NCBI GenBank assembly: GCA_964017195.1
Contig: OZ024891.1
Location: 1,140,894-1,204,893, forward strand
Direction of reading: 5' to 3'
DNA length: 64,000 nucleotides
From: Siderastrea radians
Lineage: Eukaryota > Cnidaria > Anthozoa > Scleractinia > Rhizangiidae
This document shows, piece by piece, positions 1 through 7,963 of the stretch (position 1 is the first letter of the stretch; each line of letters begins with the position of its first letter). The notes under the pieces are model-generated. The model did not search any database and was not told the origin of the DNA. It was given only the letters and a program-made list of their open reading frames with translations. The position numbers were made by a program, and so were the translations under genes.

Positions 1-1075
1 TATTTGTACACATATACTCTGCCAGACTAATTGTTTTACTGTAACCTGAATCGAAAGTAAGAAATAATTTGTATAAAATCATTTCTCTTTCGTAAAACCC
101 TTCCTGTTGCGGTAATATTTGTTTTTCGGCCCACGGCATGAGCTTTACAAATCAATCTTGCAGTGTTATTGTGTGGTCTTTTTAAATTTACTCCACAGAG
201 CAACTACAACAATCTACTAATTCTTGAAGAAGAGAAATGTAGGGTACATTCCTCCGTACTGGCGGGGTTGGTGTTTGAAGTTCCAAGGCAACCCCACCTT
301 TAGCTTTTATATTTCCTTGCTTTTAACTAAGGCACACAGATCGTACTGTTTCGCTGCCAAACGAGAGAAGAAGGATGAAATTTGCTGGGCGGATAGAATT
401 TCCGTTACGGCAAACAGCTCCCACCATTTGGACCGCGAGCTTGACGCATTTCTTTGGCGCAACATCGGGGTATACTTTCTTCCCGGTGCCAGTTAAGACT
501 TCTGCACGTCCCTAAATCTTTCAGCCTCAGGCCCAGTCGTCCTTGTAGCCTTGGTCGTTGTCGGCTGACACATACGAGGCTGGGACTTGTAACGAAGGCA
601 CAAGGCCTGTACCTTCCTGAAGGTGAGAGGCGTACTCCTGTTTTGCAAGGTCTAAAATGCAATACTTTTCAGGGGACAGTTCGCAGGCTTCCAGGGAAAG
701 GTGCCGTTCAATAGTAGAGTCGTTGGAACACACATACACAGCCCTCTTGTGGACACGAGAACAAATCTCCAGTAATGGGCAAAGCAGGAGTCCTACGAAC
801 TTGAGGAACATCGGTTGTTTCTGCGCTGGATTGCCTGGGCTGCCTGACCGTGGATATCGTTTTAAAATGACCGTTTGAAAACGGAGCGGAGAACCAACTT
901 TAGTTTATATCTGAGATAAAATAACAACTTTGGATTAAATTACTGTACAAATGGTAAAGAATAAGTAATTTAAATATCAGAGTTCGAAAAATTGAAATGT
1001 CATTAGAGTGCCATCCAAGGCCCCTTCCCTTGTACACCCTAGGGTAAAACGTTGCTTGACTTTGAATTTATAAAG
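1..1075. repeat. Left arm of an older outer inverted repeat
   Basis: Bases 1-504 match the reverse complement of about 19022-20005, for example the stretch around gaagaagagaaatgtagggt at 228 and the start of the window near tactctgccagactaa. The right copy has about 400 extra bases (roughly 19150-19660) that are missing here. Bases 1043-1075 again match, in reverse, the sequence directly flanking the Polinton insertion site (gtaaaacgttgc.tgacttt). Bases 505-1042 have no partner on the right and look like an insertion or replacement. No gene is supported here; the open frames in it are not conserved between the two arms. Confidence 0.75.
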
Positions 1076-1321
1076 ACGTTTCCGTATGAAATTTCATCTC
1101 AAAATTCGTTTTCTCGTAAATAAAACAGTTATAGAGCCCTTTAATACCAACATACTACCTTTCTAAAATCATAAAATAACAAACGTAAAGCGACTGATCT
1201 GTATTTTTGTCCACCACAAAAGCTTTCCTGAAACAATGCCATACGCTCGCCATACCACATTAAGTTCCCCATCGTCCAACTCGAAATTGTGCAATTGATT
1301 ATTCCAAGGAATAATAAATTC
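1076..1321. other. Unique spacer between outer repeat arms
   Basis: This stretch separates the two arms of the outer inverted repeat. About its last dozen bases (ataataaattc) belong to the right arm, because 1060-1075 reads gactttgaatttat, the reverse complement of the reconstructed junction. I see no gene. Confidence 0.5.
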
Positions 1322-1327
1322 AAAGTC
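1322..1327. other. Target-site duplication, left (AAAGTC)
   Basis: AAAGTC directly precedes the first base of the terminal repeat and recurs directly after the last base at 18967-18972. A 6-bp duplication is the family hallmark of Polinton/Maverick integration. Confidence 0.9.
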
Positions 1328-1402
1328 AGTAGTTATAGAGTTGGCGGTTCTAGACCACTTTCTTTGAAAGTGTTCTAAAACCAAGCCAACTCTATAACTA
1401 CT
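1328..1402. repeat. Terminal 75-nt palindrome (left)
   Basis: The first 18 bases AGTAGTTATAGAGTTGGC are perfectly complementary to the last 18 of this segment. The inner parts (GGTTCTAGACCACTTTC versus GAAAGTGTTCTAAAACC) pair with few mismatches around a TTT loop. The extreme end of the element can therefore fold into one long hairpin. The same structure occurs inverted at 18892-18966. Confidence 0.9.
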
Positions 1403-1733
1403 ATTCCATTAGATGGAAATAATTTTTTTGGTAAACTATATGTTTTTTAGATAGCTCCATTTTTTATGCATTGGGGAACAAAAGCGGAGCTTTTGTGAGG
1501 CAGTGAATTGATCGCTTTGCGATCAAGAGGGGAAGTTTCTTTTTGCGATGCTGTTTCCATTTTATGGGGAACTATATGTATTTTATTACATGGTTTGAAT
1601 TGATAGTATTTGGATACTATATGTATCCAACGCATTATTCAATCACGTGATTCCACACCACAGGAAGTCTTTCTCAGAAAAGCAGGAAGTTTTTCTCAGA
1701 AACAAGTCTTGACATGTCTGGTGAAAACAGGAA
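1328..1733 (+). repeat. Left terminal inverted repeat of the Polinton
   Basis: This matches the reverse complement of 18546-18966. The match ends at aaaacaggaa. The two copies differ by small indels, for example about 18 extra bases near the cacgtgattgaataatgcgttgg segment on the right. Protein-primed replication normally starts at such ends. Confidence 0.93.
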
Positions 1734-1806
1734 GTTTATGATGAAATGGGACTTTCCCGATGAGTCATCAGATTGTCATGTAATATCAGATGAACTTGTA
1801 TTTGAA

Positions 1807-1923
1807 GTAAAGTTTGTCAGTAAAGTTTGTCAGTAAAGTTTGTCAGTAAAGTTTGTCAGTAAAGTTTGTCAGTAAAGTTTGTCAGTAAAGTTTGTCAGTG
1901 AAGTTTGTCAGTGAAGTTTGTAG
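1807..1923 (+). repeat. 13-bp tandem array inside the left end
   Basis: About nine copies of agtaaagtttgtc; the last two carry agtgaag. It lies directly inside the left terminal repeat and upstream of the VLTF3-like gene, with no counterpart at the right end. It could be a replication or transcription control array; that role is inference. Confidence 0.9.
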
Positions 1924-2015
1924 CCAAGATTTAAGGCACTTGTAATTTCGCCACAGCTGTGGCGTGACGTCATGTTTGTAAGTACATAAAATAATATCTC
2001 ATATAATAGTATAGA

Positions 2016-2573
2016 ATGAATTGCAATGAAGATATTCACAATTACTTGAAAGAATCAGAAGTTGTTTGTCCTTTTTGTGACCAGCAAATAGATTCTGCCA
2101 GAAAACCAAAAGATGATAAATGCTGTGATAATCAGTATATTATTAACGACGATGGGATGTTAGCATGTCTAAGTTGTGGTGTCGTACAAGGATATAATTA
2201 TGTGAAAGAATATGTTGATTTTTATAAAAATAGACATAAATTTATAAGAAAATCAGTGTACCATAGAGAATACCATATAAATAATGCTATCATGAATGTT
2301 AAGCAAAAATATAATATAGAAATATCGTACCATCAAAAATGTAAAATTAATGCTATATTTGTCGAGATAGGTAAGGTTCTTAATGAAGTTAATGGAACTC
2401 GGAAAAGGATGATTAGCATTAATTTTATTATGAGAAGGATATTCAATATGATGGGGATACCTCATAAACAAATTCCAATTAGTAAATCGAAAAAAACATT
2501 AGCTTTTTACGATCGATATTGGGCTACTATTATGTCTCTTATTGGTGATAAAATAAAATCTATTATTAGATGA
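2016..2573 (+). CDS. VLTF3-like late transcription factor (probable)
   Basis: A 185-residue protein with an N-terminal zinc-ribbon-like set: C18-x2-C21, C36/C37 and C51-x2-C54 (CLSCG). It is followed by a helical basic region. The layout, with an aromatic block (YVDFYKNRHKFIRKSVYH) and a C-terminal KTLAFYDRYW segment, resembles poxvirus late transcription factor 3 (VLTF3) homologues of large DNA viruses and some Polinton-like viruses. It is the first gene inside the left end, downstream of the 13-bp array. Its last codons overlap by 8 bp with the convergent gene at 2566-3051. The ATG follows tatctcatataatag. Similarity was judged by eye; another TFIIB-type zinc-ribbon protein is the main alternative. 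Confidence 0.6.
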   Translation: MNCNEDIHNYLKESEVVCPFCDQQIDSARKPKDDKCCDNQYIINDDGMLACLSCGVVQGYNYVKEYVDFYKNRHKFIRKSVYHREYHINNAIMNVKQKYNIEISYHQKCKINAIFVEIGKVLNEVNGTRKRMISINFIMRRIFNMMGIPHKQIPISKSKKTLAFYDRYWATIMSLIGDKIKSIIR

Positions 2574-3051
2574 ATACCTTATTATATTTCTTTTCAAATT
2601 TGTCAGTTAACGGACACATTTCAATGATTATTTCATCAAGAACTTTGACATGATCAAGAAATTCTTTTTCATTATACTCCAGTCCTCTCATAAATGACCG
2701 TAAATGAGTTAAAACCTTTTCATACGTAGTGTACGCGAATTTACACATCTCGATCTTTCTTTTGTAATTTTTGACCTCTGAATATGTTTTTAGTATAAGC
2801 CCTGCGCCTGATATTGATCCAAGTACAGCGGGGTTTAACATCACACCACCAGCCACAGTCCCAGTTACTATCAATACAACAGATCCAATGTTACATGCTA
2901 TATTCTTTTTCTTGAAGCTTTTAAATGACTCTTTGTGGAGCCAGTATTGCTTATGGTAGAATTTGTACAATGCTTTCAACTCAGATATTTGATCTTCTGT
3001 TAAATTTTCTGAAACATGGTTCCAATTGAATATTCTTTCACGTCTAACCAT
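2566..3051 (-). CDS. Small membrane protein of unknown function
   Basis: A 161-residue protein. Residues 1-48 are charged and helical. About residues 50-88 form a glycine/alanine-rich hydrophobic double segment (IGSVVLIVTGTVAGGVML, then LGSISGAGLIL) that could be a transmembrane hairpin. The rest is a charged helical tail. The start lies just downstream of atataatatat, as for other genes of the element. It sits at the end of the leftward gene block and converges on the VLTF3-like gene. I do not recognise a family with confidence; a membrane-active or lysis-type role is only a guess. Confidence 0.6.
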   Translation of the reverse strand: MVRRERIFNWNHVSENLTEDQISELKALYKFYHKQYWLHKESFKSFKKKNIACNIGSVVLIVTGTVAGGVMLNPAVLGSISGAGLILKTYSEVKNYKRKIEMCKFAYTTYEKVLTHLRSFMRGLEYNEKEFLDHVKVLDEIIIEMCPLTDKFEKKYNKVFI

Positions 3052-3064
3052 ATATATTATATGG

Positions 3065-3178
3065 TTACATTTTTTCTTTTTTGAACGATTTCTTAATACT
3101 GATGTATAATTTTCTAATGTTTCGAACTATTTTTTCTATATTCTCAATAATTTCGTTGATTAAAGTTGATGTTTTCAT
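3065..3178 (-). CDS. Tiny basic helical ORF
   Basis: A 37-codon ATG-started frame ending 13 nt before the membrane-protein gene on the same strand. The peptide is amphipathic and lysine-rich (MKTSTLINEI start, KKSFKKEKM end). Just upstream on the same strand (about 3200-3280) is another short open stretch ending in EVSDEKHNE with no clear start. Small peptides of this kind are common in virion gene blocks, but nothing identifies it. Confidence 0.3.
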   Translation of the reverse strand: MKTSTLINEIIENIEKIVRNIRKLYISIKKSFKKEKM

Positions 3179-3321
3179 ATTATATTGTTTAGATTATTCA
3201 TTATGTTTTTCATCGGAAACCTCAACGCTTATTTCTTTTGGGATAATATATTCTAAAAAGCATTCCATACTCCAATCAGATGGATATCCGCATTGTGATA
3301 TATGATGAATGAAAAAAATGT

Positions 3322-3702
3322 TTATGGCACTCTATATTCAATCGACATTAAGAGTTCTTGATTTTTCACAACTGAACCCAGTTCCACAGCCAAATTACCA
3401 AACGCCAGTACTAAATTGATATTTATTGTCTGTGATCGAGTTGATTGGGTTGAAGTGTAAGTGATTGATTGAGTTAAATGGTCACTGTGTTTTATTTTTA
3501 AAGAAATAGGCTTATATTTACTTTTAATCTTGAAATAGAGCACTGTTATAGTTAATATGTGGCTATGATTTGGAATGATTATTTTGTCACAACCATTTAA
3601 TAAAAATGTGTTCCCATTTTTTGTATTCAAAATCCCATTTATGTAATGAACGGAACCACGCAAACGATGCCCGTTTAAAGATAAATCTGTTTCCATCACC
3701 AT
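3322..3702 (-). CDS. Fibre-associated / capsid-surface protein
   Basis: A 126-residue protein rich in beta-forming sequence and polar residues. Its ATG overlaps the stop of the upstream gene (AATGGTGATGG at 3694-3704), typical of termination-reinitiation, so both are probably made from one transcript. The N-terminus (DLSLNGHRLRGSVHYINGI) resembles the repeat style of the neighbouring fibre protein. It has no obvious transmembrane segment. It is probably a trimeric fibre knob or accessory surface protein; the exact family is not recognised. Confidence 0.5.
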   Translation of the reverse strand: MVMETDLSLNGHRLRGSVHYINGILNTKNGNTFLLNGCDKIIIPNHSHILTITVLYFKIKSKYKPISLKIKHSDHLTQSITYTSTQSTRSQTININLVLAFGNLAVELGSVVKNQELLMSIEYRVP

Positions 3703-4511
3703 TTTCCATTCTCAATTACAAAAGCGGTGTCATAGACACTTGGGTCAACGTTTGAAATTGTTTCTTTTACACCATAAACAATTAGATGTCCAATTGTTAA
3801 AAGTGATGGAAAAGTAACTGTACCGTGTAGATCGAGATAAATAAATTGTGGAGGTGAGCTACCCCATCGGTGAAAATTGATAACTGTTTTGGTATAGTTT
3901 TCGAATGTTTTTGTTGCATAATTAGAAATTGAAATCGTAGTGCCTTGCACTGCCACACTCAACTCACTCATTTCCGGCGGAAACCATTCAACTACCAAAG
4001 TATAGTAACCGACTGGAAGTTTATAAAGGTTAAAACCGAGGCGTGATTGGTACTGGTTTGGTGAGCTTTTTTGAAACAGGAGTTTAAGTTGGTAAGCTTT
4101 TTTATTAATTTGATGTGAAGAATTGGAAAAATCAACAATACCCAAAACCTGAATATTGTATTCACTTGAAGATTCGTCGTCGTTTTCCATTAAATATCTG
4201 AAGGCGTCTTTTTTTTGTCCTGAATTAATAATCTGAGATTCATGAATTTTTTGAGTGACAAGATTTCTCAAATCTGTTATTTCATTTTCCATTAACTCAA
4301 CATTAACTGCGGATTTCGAATTTTTTGAATCGGTTTGTAAGTTAATAATTTTATTGTTATTTAAATTCAAGTCTCCCGACATACTTGTTGTGCCATCAAG
4401 TTTGAGATAATTTTTTGGCGAGTTAGTGATTCTCTGAGTGATATATTCTACAGTAGCAACGTCTTTTTGGTTTACTGGAAATTTGACATTGGTGATCGCA
4501 TTATCTTTCAT
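3696..4511 (-). CDS. Fibre-like protein, distal part
   Basis: A 271-residue frame that starts with tail-fibre-style repeats: a block with ITNVKFPVNQKD, then SMSGDLNLNNNKIINL. A helical linker and a beta-rich C-terminal head follow (residues about 110-271). It lies in the same reading frame as the upstream ORF 4533-5015, separated by one TGA. The repeat register runs straight across that stop, so the two ORFs look like one fibre of about 439 residues, either interrupted by a nonsense change or read through. The ATG at 4511 would otherwise start in the middle of a repeat. Confidence 0.65.
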   Translation of the reverse strand: MKDNAITNVKFPVNQKDVATVEYITQRITNSPKNYLKLDGTTSMSGDLNLNNNKIINLQTDSKNSKSAVNVELMENEITDLRNLVTQKIHESQIINSGQKKDAFRYLMENDDESSSEYNIQVLGIVDFSNSSHQINKKAYQLKLLFQKSSPNQYQSRLGFNLYKLPVGYYTLVVEWFPPEMSELSVAVQGTTISISNYATKTFENYTKTVINFHRWGSSPPQFIYLDLHGTVTFPSLLTIGHLIVYGVKETISNVDPSVYDTAFVIENGKW

Positions 4512-4532
4512 ATCGATAGTAGTGTCCTTATC

Positions 4533-5015
4533 TCATTTTTTCACAAGTTGGTTATCGACATATTTTTTATTTACTCCATGGTCTGAATTAACTGGGTCTT
4601 TGATATTTGTTATGAAATGGTTGTTCATGTCTAAAGATTGTAGCATAGACCCGCCTTCTTTTTTACTCAAGAATATATTCCGAGCTGTGTTATAAGAGAT
4701 GGCTTTATTTGTGTTTCCATGAATTGGGTACGGCTGTGGTTGTAAAATTAGGTCTCCGTTCATAGTTGCTCCTGTCTTTTTCACAAACTGAGTTGTATCC
4801 ACACTTGGAATCTTAGCTATTTCACTATCTAACTGGCTTTTTGTAACCACATCATTATTATTGGTTCCTTGTTTTACATTCACTAATTTTTTATTCTGCA
4901 TATCATAATCATTATTAGCATCTAATTTAAATCCAATACCAGGTAAACCTCTTGAACCTATCTTACCTAGTCTTTGAGAATCATCATGATTAAGGATACC
5001 GTTGGTATAACTCAT
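4533..5015 (-). CDS. Fibre-like protein, shaft part
   Basis: A 160-residue protein. After a short N-terminal segment it has a collagen-like bit (GSRGLPGIGF), then phage-fibre-type repeats such as YDMQNKKLVNVK, ATMNGDLIL and SLDMNNHFITNIKDPVN ending in KKYVD. These MxGDL..N.I.N...P....D.V.K.Y motifs are typical of trimeric viral fibre shafts. It ends at an in-frame TGA (4533-4535 on the minus strand), after which the same frame continues with another identical-style repeat. It starts 11 nt downstream of the ATPase stop on the same strand, so the leftward block reads ATPase, shaft, head, accessory. Confidence 0.7.
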   Translation of the reverse strand: MSYTNGILNHDDSQRLGKIGSRGLPGIGFKLDANNDYDMQNKKLVNVKQGTNNNDVVTKSQLDSEIAKIPSVDTTQFVKKTGATMNGDLILQPQPYPIHGNTNKAISYNTARNIFLSKKEGGSMLQSLDMNNHFITNIKDPVNSDHGVNKKYVDNQLVKK

Positions 5016-5026
5016 ATATTAATGGT

Positions 5027-5668
5027 TTATATTCTTTCATCGAAATTTCGGGCTACCTTTTTTTTGACCTTATCAACATACAAAAAACTATATGGATCCT
5101 TAGTAGCTTTCTGATAATCTGATTTATTTATGTTCAGTTCTCGGCAACTCATCGATTGCTCGTTTATAGAAGGAAAATCAAAAACACAAAAATGTGAACT
5201 ATTCAGTCTTATTGTTTTATCGGTTCCGTAATAGCTTTGACTCAAATATATACAACAACAATTTTTATTTCTTGAATTGGTGAAGTAGTCTCGTATCCGT
5301 TCGTCATTTTTCTTACCTGTATTCAAATAGTCATCAAATATGATTAATTTTTGGTTTTCATCAGACAAATCTGTCAGAGGGATGATTTCATCGTTACTTG
5401 CTTCTATCACGTCATAACCGACCTCTTTTGATATTGGTTCAAGAGATTTCAACAGATGCTTATATTTGCTTTGGGAGAGATTTCGAGCATAAAGGTATAT
5501 CTTATCAAAATAGAGAAGCCTATATATCATATCCAGCAGAAGATTTGTTTTACCACCACCAGAGGGAGCACAAATAAGCATCCTAAAACATCGGTTTGGC
5601 ATGAAACTCTTTAATTGAACAAAATCGTCATTGTCATCATCTTGGATGTCGTAATTTTGAATCTTCAT
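5027..5668 (-). CDS. DNA packaging ATPase (A32/FtsK-HerA type)
   Basis: A 213-residue P-loop ATPase. Walker A is APSGGGKT at residues 34-41 and Walker B is KLIIFDD at 107-113. A conserved SQSYYG-type segment follows around residue 148. Length and motif spacing fit the genome-packaging ATPases of Polintons, virophages and adenovirus-like elements, which drive DNA into preformed capsids. It heads the leftward block and is divergent from the PPxY gene at 5798. The intervening 130 bp hold a 12-bp repeat array. Confidence 0.92.
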   Translation of the reverse strand: MKIQNYDIQDDDNDDFVQLKSFMPNRCFRMLICAPSGGGKTNLLLDMIYRLLYFDKIYLYARNLSQSKYKHLLKSLEPISKEVGYDVIEASNDEIIPLTDLSDENQKLIIFDDYLNTGKKNDERIRDYFTNSRNKNCCCIYLSQSYYGTDKTIRLNSSHFCVFDFPSINEQSMSCRELNINKSDYQKATKDPYSFLYVDKVKKKVARNFDERI

Positions 5669-5694
5669 ATGATATTATGTTATACAATTTCACA

Positions 5695-5730
5695 CGCTAT
5701 GCGACACGCTATGCGACACGCTATGCGAGC
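5695..5730. repeat. 12-bp triplicate in a divergent promoter region
   Basis: Three copies of cacgctatgcga lie between the divergent ATPase and PPxY genes, in otherwise AT-rich DNA. The position suggests a bidirectional control site; that is inference. Confidence 0.75.
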
Positions 5731-5797
5731 GTTTTTATATATGATAACCCTAATTTTTCCGAACAAAATACGAAATTTTATGTAAACAAATGATATA

Positions 5798-6793
5798 ATG
5801 AGTTTACTCAAATGGAAAGAAATGGCTGAGAAACGATCCGAGCTTGGTAAAAAGATTAACACAGTAAGAGATACAATAAAACAAAAAAAGATATCTGATC
5901 AAATGGGTGAAGTCGAGGCAGAGAAACTTTTCAAACCTATAACATCTGAGTTAAAGGAACTTACAGCCCCAAAAGCACCGTTGAGAAGATTGGTAAAGAA
6001 AAAGCGACCTGTTCCAGATTATGGAATAGCTATTGATGATGAAGTGCCTGATTATGGATTGGAAGATCTATTTGGTGATCAAGTTCTACCACAAAATGAC
6101 AAACAATTGGTTCCTAAACCTCCAAGTTATGAAGACGTCCTCGAGGATTTAGCATCAGGTAAAAAACAAATGTATATAGATCCGGAATATATGTATGAAC
6201 CTGAAGATCTTCCACCTGAATACGAAGAAGAAGAAGTACCTGATTATAACCTTCTCGAGGAGGATAGAATAAATCAAGCTTTAGATAAATTGAATATTCC
6301 GAACTACGATGATGTTGAATTACGTCTCAAACAAGAAGATATGAATAACACAAGGAGGAAAGCTTATCTTAACAAGATATTGAATGATGCTAAAAAACAA
6401 AGGAACATACTAAATGCTAATTTGACGAACGTTAAAAAGAAATTAAATAGTGGTTCAATAAGTGAAGCTGTAGCTCAATATCAAATGAAGGTCATTGCTG
6501 ATACGAGGAAGGTTCTAAATGATTATATCAATTACAACAATCAAAAACTGAAAAATATCAAAGGGTCTGGTTTGAAGAAAAAAACAAAAAAAGGTGGGCA
6601 GGTAATGTTTTTCAATAATCCAACAGAAATGATGAAAAAACTTGAACTGATTATAGGATCAAAGGTTGCCGGTAATAATAGCATAGAGCTAAGAAACACA
6701 GGTGTTGCTCTTCTCGACATCTTGTTGAGAAATTCAATACTCAATAAGCCACAATATAACAAAATATACAAAAACTATTTTAGTCTAAACTAA
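5798..6793 (+). CDS. PPxY-motif virion protein (Polinton 'PY' type)
   Basis: A 331-residue acidic/helical protein. It carries two WW-domain ligands of the late-domain type, PPSY (108-111) and PPEY (139-142), and three VPDY repeats near residues 72, 83 and 147. Residues 250-268 are NQKLKNIKGSGLKKKTKKG; IKGSG (254-258) fits the adenain consensus (M/I/L)XGX-G and is followed by a lysine cluster. The C-terminal part is helical. Polintons commonly carry a PY gene at this place next to the capsid genes. PPxY motifs recruit NEDD4-type ubiquitin ligases in many viruses, so a trafficking role is plausible but not shown. Confidence 0.75.
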   Translation: MSLLKWKEMAEKRSELGKKINTVRDTIKQKKISDQMGEVEAEKLFKPITSELKELTAPKAPLRRLVKKKRPVPDYGIAIDDEVPDYGLEDLFGDQVLPQNDKQLVPKPPSYEDVLEDLASGKKQMYIDPEYMYEPEDLPPEYEEEEVPDYNLLEEDRINQALDKLNIPNYDDVELRLKQEDMNNTRRKAYLNKILNDAKKQRNILNANLTNVKKKLNSGSISEAVAQYQMKVIADTRKVLNDYINYNNQKLKNIKGSGLKKKTKKGGQVMFFNNPTEMMKKLELIIGSKVAGNNSIELRNTGVALLDILLRNSILNKPQYNKIYKNYFSLN

Positions 6794-6801
6794 TCATATA
6801 A
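6784..6801 (+). promoter_or_regulatory. Late-promoter-like TCTAA box, minor capsid gene
   Basis: TCTAAACTAATCATATAA runs directly into the ATG at 6802. The TCTAA starts 18 nt before the start codon and overlaps the stop region of the previous gene. The same box and spacing occur before the next genes. Confidence 0.65.
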
Positions 6802-7563
6802 ATGAATAGACAACTTGTATTATCCAGTCATACAGTAAAAGCCCAAAATGGTAATAAACCATCGGATTTCACAATCAAATACAGTAATCCGATAATACTA
6901 GATTCAAACAGACAATATGAAATCGGCCTAGACCGAATCATTTCGATGTCATTCACTTGGTTTAACATTACGAAAGAACTCACTAATCAGAAAATAAGAT
7001 ATTCGTCTGATAGTGGTACTAATTGGACGGAAATTATATTCAACCCTGGAGTATGGAATTACATTGATTTTGACAATTTAATCAAAGAAAAAACAAAAAC
7101 AGGGACATCATCAAACCCTCAATATCCTATCACTCTCGGGTTTGACGATACAATATTTCGAACAATAATAACACTTGCCAAAGATTACAGATTAGATCTT
7201 ACTCAAAGTAATTTTAATGATCTAATTGGTTTCAATAAAAAGATTCTAACAAGTAGTGTAAATGTTGGAGATTACATTCCTAATCTCTCACAAGACAGAG
7301 AAATATTGAATGTTCATTGTGATTTGATAAGTGACAGTCTTGTCGATGGTGAAGAGTCAGATATTATATATAGTTTCAGTTCCTCAACTCTCACCCCGAG
7401 TTATAGTTTCACACAAGAGCCTCGACGAGTTCAGTACAACCCGTGTAATAAAAATACGATCAATAAAATAAGAATTTATATCACCGACGGTAAACGAAGA
7501 ATTATAGATCTTAATCATAGTGACACTTCATTCAGTTTGATTTTAAGAGATAAGAGAGATTAA
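6802..7563 (+). CDS. Minor capsid protein (penton, single jelly-roll)
   Basis: A 253-residue protein made almost entirely of short beta-strand-like segments. Its opening (LVLSSHTVKAQNGNKPSDFTIKY) and YEIGLDRIISMSFTW segment are of the type seen in Polinton minor capsid (penton) proteins, which cap capsid vertices. It sits second in the virion cluster, between the PPxY protein and the small basic protein, which is the usual order relative to the major capsid gene. A fold comparison would settle it; by eye the family fit is good but not motif-proof. Confidence 0.8.
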   Translation: MNRQLVLSSHTVKAQNGNKPSDFTIKYSNPIILDSNRQYEIGLDRIISMSFTWFNITKELTNQKIRYSSDSGTNWTEIIFNPGVWNYIDFDNLIKEKTKTGTSSNPQYPITLGFDDTIFRTIITLAKDYRLDLTQSNFNDLIGFNKKILTSSVNVGDYIPNLSQDREILNVHCDLISDSLVDGEESDIIYSFSSSTLTPSYSFTQEPRRVQYNPCNKNTINKIRIYITDGKRRIIDLNHSDTSFSLILRDKRD

Positions 7564-7581
7564 TCTAACTAATAGTTATAT
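7564..7581 (+). promoter_or_regulatory. Late-promoter-like TCTAA box, small virion gene
   Basis: TCTAACTAATAGTTATAT ends at the ATG at 7582. The TCTAA is again 18 nt upstream of the start. Confidence 0.65.
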
Positions 7582-7932
7582 ATGTCGTCGTATGAATACA
7601 AGCGAATTTATCACCCGAAACTAGGTCGTTTTGTGTATAAGCATAAAGGATCTGGGCTCATTGTTGACAACATTTTCAAACCAATAAAGAGTCTTGCATC
7701 ATCTGCTTTCAAAAAAGTTGCTAAACCTTTTGCCAAAAAAGCGCTTGAATCTGGTATTTCACATGCTGGAGACAAACTGGGAAAAAAAGTAGTTGAAAAA
7801 AGCGGAGAGCTTATTATGAGAAAATTACACGGTTCAACTAAACAACCAATGAAACCAACCAAACCTACTAAACCAAAACAAGAAGACTACAACACGATTC
7901 TGAATAGACTTATATCTGGTACTGGTTATTAA
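7582..7932 (+). CDS. Small basic virion protein (pVI/pX-like)
   Basis: A 116-residue basic protein. It starts with SSYEYKRIYHPKLGRFVYKH, then KGSG at residues 21-24, a possible processing site. An amphipathic lysine/alanine helix covers about 30-85, and a KPTKPTKPK linker precedes a short C-terminal tail. Small basic proteins with an amphipathic helix and an N-terminal protease site sit beside capsid genes in adenoviruses (pVI, pX) and Polintons and help membrane penetration or DNA condensation. The assignment is by analogy of size, charge and position. Confidence 0.6.
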   Translation: MSSYEYKRIYHPKLGRFVYKHKGSGLIVDNIFKPIKSLASSAFKKVAKPFAKKALESGISHAGDKLGKKVVEKSGELIMRKLHGSTKQPMKPTKPTKPKQEDYNTILNRLISGTGY

Positions 7933-7945
7933 AAAGTGAATTTTA

Positions 7946-7963
7946 TCTAAACTACTCATATAA
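7946..7963 (+). promoter_or_regulatory. Late-promoter-like TCTAA box, major capsid gene
   Basis: TCTAAACTACTCATATAA ends at the ATG at 7964. It is nearly identical to the box at 6784-6801, with the same 18-nt spacing. Confidence 0.7.

Noticed and set aside
224..880. Several overlapping 70-95-codon frames at the left edge
   Set aside because: They lie in the outer repeat; the matching frames on the other arm are broken and differ, so they are not genes.
1807..1923. CRISPR-like array
   Set aside because: Units are contiguous without spacers, in a eukaryotic element.
3694..3704. A third -1 frameshift between fibre head and the next gene
   Set aside because: The frames are -1 related, but no canonical heptamer is in register, and the overlapping ATG fits reinitiation better.
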